A stretch of 8,104 nucleotides of DNA from Sediminibacterium ginsengisoli. GTDB taxonomy: Bacteria > Bacteroidota > Bacteroidia > Chitinophagales > Chitinophagaceae. Both the position numbers and the translations under genes were made by a program. Each line of letters opens with the position of its first letter. Position 1 is the first letter of the stretch. The stretch lies in NCBI GenBank assembly GCA_943324415.2, contig CALPLN020000084.1, forward strand, positions 1 to 8,104, written 5' to 3'. The notes beneath the pieces are model-generated. The model had not been told where the DNA came from and ran no database searches. It worked only from the letters and a program-made list of their open reading frames with translations. Below, piece by piece: positions 5,352-8,104 of this stretch.

Positions 5352-6392
5352 ATGCAAAGAATCAATAAACTAGACGGCCTACGTGGTCTATTTGCATTGT
5401 TTGTAGTATTGTTTCACTTAAACAAAAACAATGCACCTCTATTTATAGTTGATAATTTTTTTATTAGAGAATCGTACATTTTTGTTGACTTTTTCTTTAT
5501 CCTAAGTGGATATGTAATTACTTTAACCTACAATGAACGACTGAATACGAGTGCAGATTTTTTAACCTTCCTTAAAAAGAGATTCATAAGACTCTACCCG
5601 CTTTTGTTATTTTCCACACTCATGTATTGGGGTTTTGTACATCCACATTTTAACAATCGAAACATTTGGCTTGCTTTAGATACATTATTGCTCACCAATG
5701 CAACGCCAATTCTTGGTTCAGGTATTGGAATGAATTATCCATCTTGGTCCATTTCAAGTGAAATGATTTCCTATCTTATATTTGGTATTAGCTCCATACT
5801 CGCACTGCAAAATAGGAAACCACTGCTATTAGCCATCTTGACAATGGGATGCTTTTGCTTCCTTGCATTTCAAAAGGATTATTTTATGACTGGTTCTTTT
5901 GGTTTTATAAGAGGGTTAGCCTGTTTTAATCTCGGGTATTTTATTTATACTATTTCTAAGAAAAAGTTTAACCTATCAAACCAATCAGAATGGCTCGTCC
6001 TTATTGGTATCCTAGGTTTAATGTTCCTCCATTTTACCATTTCAACGGCCTACCCATTATTGATACTTCTGCTTCAATTGCTTATCCCTATTGCATTTGC
6101 CATAAGTATTTTAGTGTTAATTAAGACGAATGGCATCCTGAGTCAACTACTCCAAACAAAACCCTTTTTATTTTTAGGTAAGATCTCTTATTCAGTGTAT
6201 CTAAACCATGCATTTATCATTGGCTTTTTTATTCCTAAATTATTTAAATGGATTCAGTTCTCCCAAGGTGAGGCTAAAAAAACAATGAGTATGTGCATTT
6301 TATTACTGATCTTAATCCTCTACTCTTGGTGCACTTATTATTTAATTGAAAATAAATTAGGCAAGAAATTAGCTGCCTCTATAAAGTATTAA
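5352..6392 (+). CDS. Acyltransferase family 3 membrane protein (OafA/YrhL type)
   Basis: A 346-residue integral membrane protein with roughly ten hydrophobic segments and the acyltransferase-3 signatures. LDGLRG (7-12) is followed by His22, giving the family R-X10-H motif (Arg11, His22). Then come FVDFFFILSGYVI (44-56), RFIRLYP, WSISSEM (132-138), GKISYSVYLNH (276-286) and a C-terminal ENKLGKKL. Such enzymes carry acyl groups, often acetyl, across the inner membrane onto sugars of O-antigen, capsule, peptidoglycan or exported glycans. The length is that of the bare membrane domain, with no added SGNH domain. The acceptor cannot be inferred; sugar-nucleotide genes to the right suggest a surface polysaccharide. 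It follows the 69-residue gene by 7 bases, has no SD, and its stop overlaps the convergent stress-protein stop. Confident for family, not for substrate. Confidence 0.92.
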   Translation: MQRINKLDGLRGLFALFVVLFHLNKNNAPLFIVDNFFIRESYIFVDFFFILSGYVITLTYNERLNTSADFLTFLKKRFIRLYPLLLFSTLMYWGFVHPHFNNRNIWLALDTLLLTNATPILGSGIGMNYPSWSISSEMISYLIFGISSILALQNRKPLLLAILTMGCFCFLAFQKDYFMTGSFGFIRGLACFNLGYFIYTISKKKFNLSNQSEWLVLIGILGLMFLHFTISTAYPLLILLLQLLIPIAFAISILVLIKTNGILSQLLQTKPFLFLGKISYSVYLNHAFIIGFFIPKLFKWIQFSQGEAKKTMSMCILLLILILYSWCTYYLIENKLGKKLAASIKY

Positions 6393-6838
6393 TGCACTTC
6401 TCTTTTCATTGGCACCACTAAAACGGGTACAGTAGCATGTCGTACAATGTATTCTGCTGTACTACCCATAATGGTATGTGATAAGCCTGTACGTCCATGT
6501 GTTCCCACAACGATATAATCTACTTTTTGTTGATTGGCCAATTCCATGATATCGAATTTTGGATTCCCAATTGCTACATGGGTATCAAAAGTGACACCCG
6601 CATTTTTAGCTTTCACTTCATCAAATATTTTATGCGCATGATTTTCTTGCTCCTTGTACACTTCATCTAATTGAGGTGGAATCATGGCCAATTGAGTTTG
6701 TAAATAATCTACATAGATTGGAATGATTGCACATAAAATTACGTACCCATTCATTTTAATGGCAAGCTCTATGCCTTGTTGTATAATCTCATTTGAGGTC
6801 TCACTTAAGTCCACTGCAATCAACACTTTATTTTTCAT
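6389..6838 (-). CDS. Universal stress protein (UspA family)
   Basis: A 149-residue single-domain universal stress protein, the usual length. The N-terminal strand VLIAVDLSE contains Asp10, typical of the ATP-binding branch. The C-terminal motif G-X2-G-X9-G-S is complete: Gly112, Gly115, Gly125 and Ser126 within GTHGRTGLSHTIMGSTAEYI, followed by VPVLVVP. These features predict a cytoplasmic ATP-binding dimer of the UspFG/MJ0577-like type with a role in stress or growth-arrest adaptation; the exact role is unknown. Its stop overlaps the convergent acyltransferase stop by four bases. A 60-base gap separates it from rfbD upstream on the same strand. No SD and no clear TAnnTTTG box were found before the ATG; a 6-bp inverted repeat (TAGTAG/CTACTA, 6838-6857) abuts the start codon. 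Confidence 0.92.
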   Translation of the reverse strand: MKNKVLIAVDLSETSNEIIQQGIELAIKMNGYVILCAIIPIYVDYLQTQLAMIPPQLDEVYKEQENHAHKIFDEVKAKNAGVTFDTHVAIGNPKFDIMELANQQKVDYIVVGTHGRTGLSHTIMGSTAEYIVRHATVPVLVVPMKREVH

Positions 6839-6898
6839 AGTAGTATAGTTTCTACTAATTTAAAATAAATTGAATCCTTAATCTATGACGGTCATCAG

Positions 6899-7768
6899 TT
6901 AGTTTAACGCTTTGATACAAGCTTGTAACGCATCCTCCCAATTTGGTATTGGAGCAGTTAATAAAGATTCGATTTTTTGCGTCGATAAAACGGAATATTT
7001 AGGTCGTTTTGCGGGAGTAGGAAATGCAGCTGAATCAATTGGATGCAATGTGCAAGAAAGGCCTGCAATAGCCTTTATTTTAGCCGCAAAATCGAACCAA
7101 GTGGTTTCGCCTTGATTGGCATAATGAAAGATGCCCTTAATGGACTGCCCTGCATCTAATAATTGAACCATTTGCATGGTTGCTTTTGCCAAATCCCTTG
7201 CATAAGTTGGACGACCTTTCTGATCAGCTACAATATTTAAGCTTTCTTTTTCTTTCATTAAACGCAACATCGTCTTCACGAAATTATTACCATGTGTGCT
7301 AAATACCCATGATGTTCGAATCACAATTGTCTGCTCATATTCCGCAATCGCAAGCGCTTCTCCATCCGCCTTGGTAGATCCATAATAGTTCACTGGATCC
7401 ACATTGGTTGTGGGCAGATAAGGCGAAGTCGCTTCCCCATCAAAAACATAATCTGTTGAATAGGTAATGAATGGTATCGCTAAATTTTTACTGATGCGCG
7501 CTAATGTTTGAACAGCTGTCGCATTTACGGTATAGGCTAACTCTTTTTCCGTTTCTGATTTATCTACAGCGGTATAAGCTGCCGTATTGATGATACAATC
7601 TGGAGCAATTTTTGTTATCATCTCCTCAAAACCATCTGGATGTGAAAGATCTAATTGACTTCTATCTACCAATACAAATTCAAATGCAGGATAAGCAGAA
7701 GCTAGTTGACCTAACTCCCAACCCAATTGGCCATTGGCTCCTGTAACTAATATCTTATGAATGGCCAT
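6899..7768 (-). CDS. rfbD: dTDP-4-dehydrorhamnose reductase
   Basis: A 289-residue extended-type short-chain reductase, the normal RfbD/RmlD length. It makes dTDP-L-rhamnose by NAD(P)H-dependent reduction of dTDP-4-dehydrorhamnose, the last step of the dTDP-rhamnose pathway. Visible are the nucleotide-binding loop TGANGQLG (9-16), INTAAYTAVDKSE (60-72), STDYVFDG (104-111), the catalytic Tyr129-x3-Lys133 in YYGSTK, and RTSWVFSTHGNNFVKTML and RPTYARDLA, all typical of RfbD. The C-terminal RPKYSVLST matches the usual RP..S.L motif. It lies 49 bases downstream of a UDP-glucuronate decarboxylase-like gene on the same strand, probably in one sugar-nucleotide operon. rfbA, rfbB and rfbC are not in view. 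The ATG is preceded by AT-rich sequence without an SD. Confident call. Confidence 0.95.
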   Translation of the reverse strand: MAIHKILVTGANGQLGWELGQLASAYPAFEFVLVDRSQLDLSHPDGFEEMITKIAPDCIINTAAYTAVDKSETEKELAYTVNATAVQTLARISKNLAIPFITYSTDYVFDGEATSPYLPTTNVDPVNYYGSTKADGEALAIAEYEQTIVIRTSWVFSTHGNNFVKTMLRLMKEKESLNIVADQKGRPTYARDLAKATMQMVQLLDAGQSIKGIFHYANQGETTWFDFAAKIKAIAGLSCTLHPIDSAAFPTPAKRPKYSVLSTQKIESLLTAPIPNWEDALQACIKALN

Positions 7769-7817
7769 AGTGCATTTTTATTGATGTTGATAGTAACTTA
7801 TTTAATTTGAAGGAAAA

Positions 7818-8104
7818 TTATTTGGATATAAATTCCTTAGGCAATTTTGTCCACTCACTTGGTGGCAATGCTTTAAAGTAATCGTAGGTTTTTTTCAAGC
7901 CCTCTGCACGATCCACTTTGGGCTCCCAGCCTAAAATTGTTCTTGCTTTAGTGATATCTGGTTGACGTTGCTTAGGATCGTCTACTGGTAATTCCTTGTA
8001 AACTATCTTCACAGTGGACCCTGTTAACTTCAACACTTCCTCTGCAAAATCCTTTAAGCTAATTTCATTTGGGTTGCCAATATTTACAGGACTTGAATAG
8101 TCAC
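7818..8104 (-). CDS. C-terminal part of a UDP-glucuronate decarboxylase-like sugar-nucleotide enzyme
   Basis: The minus-strand frame is open to the window edge and gives 94 visible residues; it is the 3' end of a longer gene, not a 72-residue protein starting at the internal GTG at 8036. The visible part reads YSSPVNIGNP, then ISLKDFAEEVLKLTG, then LPVDDPKQRQPDITKARTIL and LGWEPKV, ending in a Lys-rich tail. This is the C-terminal substrate-binding region of extended SDR enzymes; the DDPKQRQPDI segment is characteristic of UDP-glucuronate decarboxylase (UDP-xylose synthase), which converts UDP-glucuronate to UDP-xylose. A related dTDP-glucose 4,6-dehydratase or epimerase cannot be excluded because the cofactor and catalytic regions lie outside the window. 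rfbD follows after 49 bases, suggesting an operon for surface-glycan precursors. Confidence 0.82.
   Translation of the reverse strand, partial: DYSSPVNIGNPNEISLKDFAEEVLKLTGSTVKIVYKELPVDDPKQRQPDITKARTILGWEPKVDRAEGLKKTYDYFKALPPSEWTKLPKEFISK

Noticed and set aside
6912..7115. Plus-strand open frame inside rfbD
   Set aside because: Antisense shadow of the rfbD C-terminal region.

Overview
The window looks like chromosomal DNA of a member of the Bacteroidota, most likely from the Chitinophagaceae or a close relative. The DNA is AT-rich. Several genes and the tRNA have a TAnnTTTG -7 box, with a TTTG element 19-20 bases upstream at the two best promoters. Start codons generally lack Shine-Dalgarno (SD) sequences, and the one clear exception is rpsU, as is known for this phylum. 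The genus is inference only.

Left part (1-2610, minus strand): the 5' part of rpsU (ribosomal protein bS21) with its own promoter and a strong SD; hscA, an Hsp70 chaperone of the Fe-S assembly type, with no other Fe-S genes beside it; and a small RDD-family membrane protein. A 51-base divergent intergenic region separates these from tyrS (plus strand), a complete tyrosyl-tRNA synthetase. A secreted SGNH/GDSL hydrolase on the minus strand converges on tyrS.

Middle (4622-5134): a gene-poor stretch with a tRNA-Gln(UUG), a good upstream promoter and a strong intrinsic terminator. After the terminator come about 260 noncoding bases rich in hairpins and recurring GAGC/AAGC motifs, including a compact possible three-way junction just before the next gene. 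This is the least explained DNA in the window and looks like dispersed repeat or structured RNA.

Right part (5135-8104): a 69-residue two-helix membrane protein of unknown function lies 7 bases before an acyltransferase-3 membrane enzyme, probably as one transcription unit. Convergent to it, with stop codons overlapping at a TTAA, are a universal stress protein, dTDP-4-dehydrorhamnose reductase (rfbD) and the C-terminal end of a UDP-glucuronate decarboxylase-like sugar-nucleotide enzyme. The last two, with the acyltransferase, suggest nearby surface-polysaccharide synthesis.

Most of the window is ordinary housekeeping. I see no defence system, CRISPR array, insertion sequence or clear new system. 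The points most worth a second look are the rpsU leader, the structured noncoding stretch after the tRNA, the small gene paired with the acyltransferase, and the isolated hscA.
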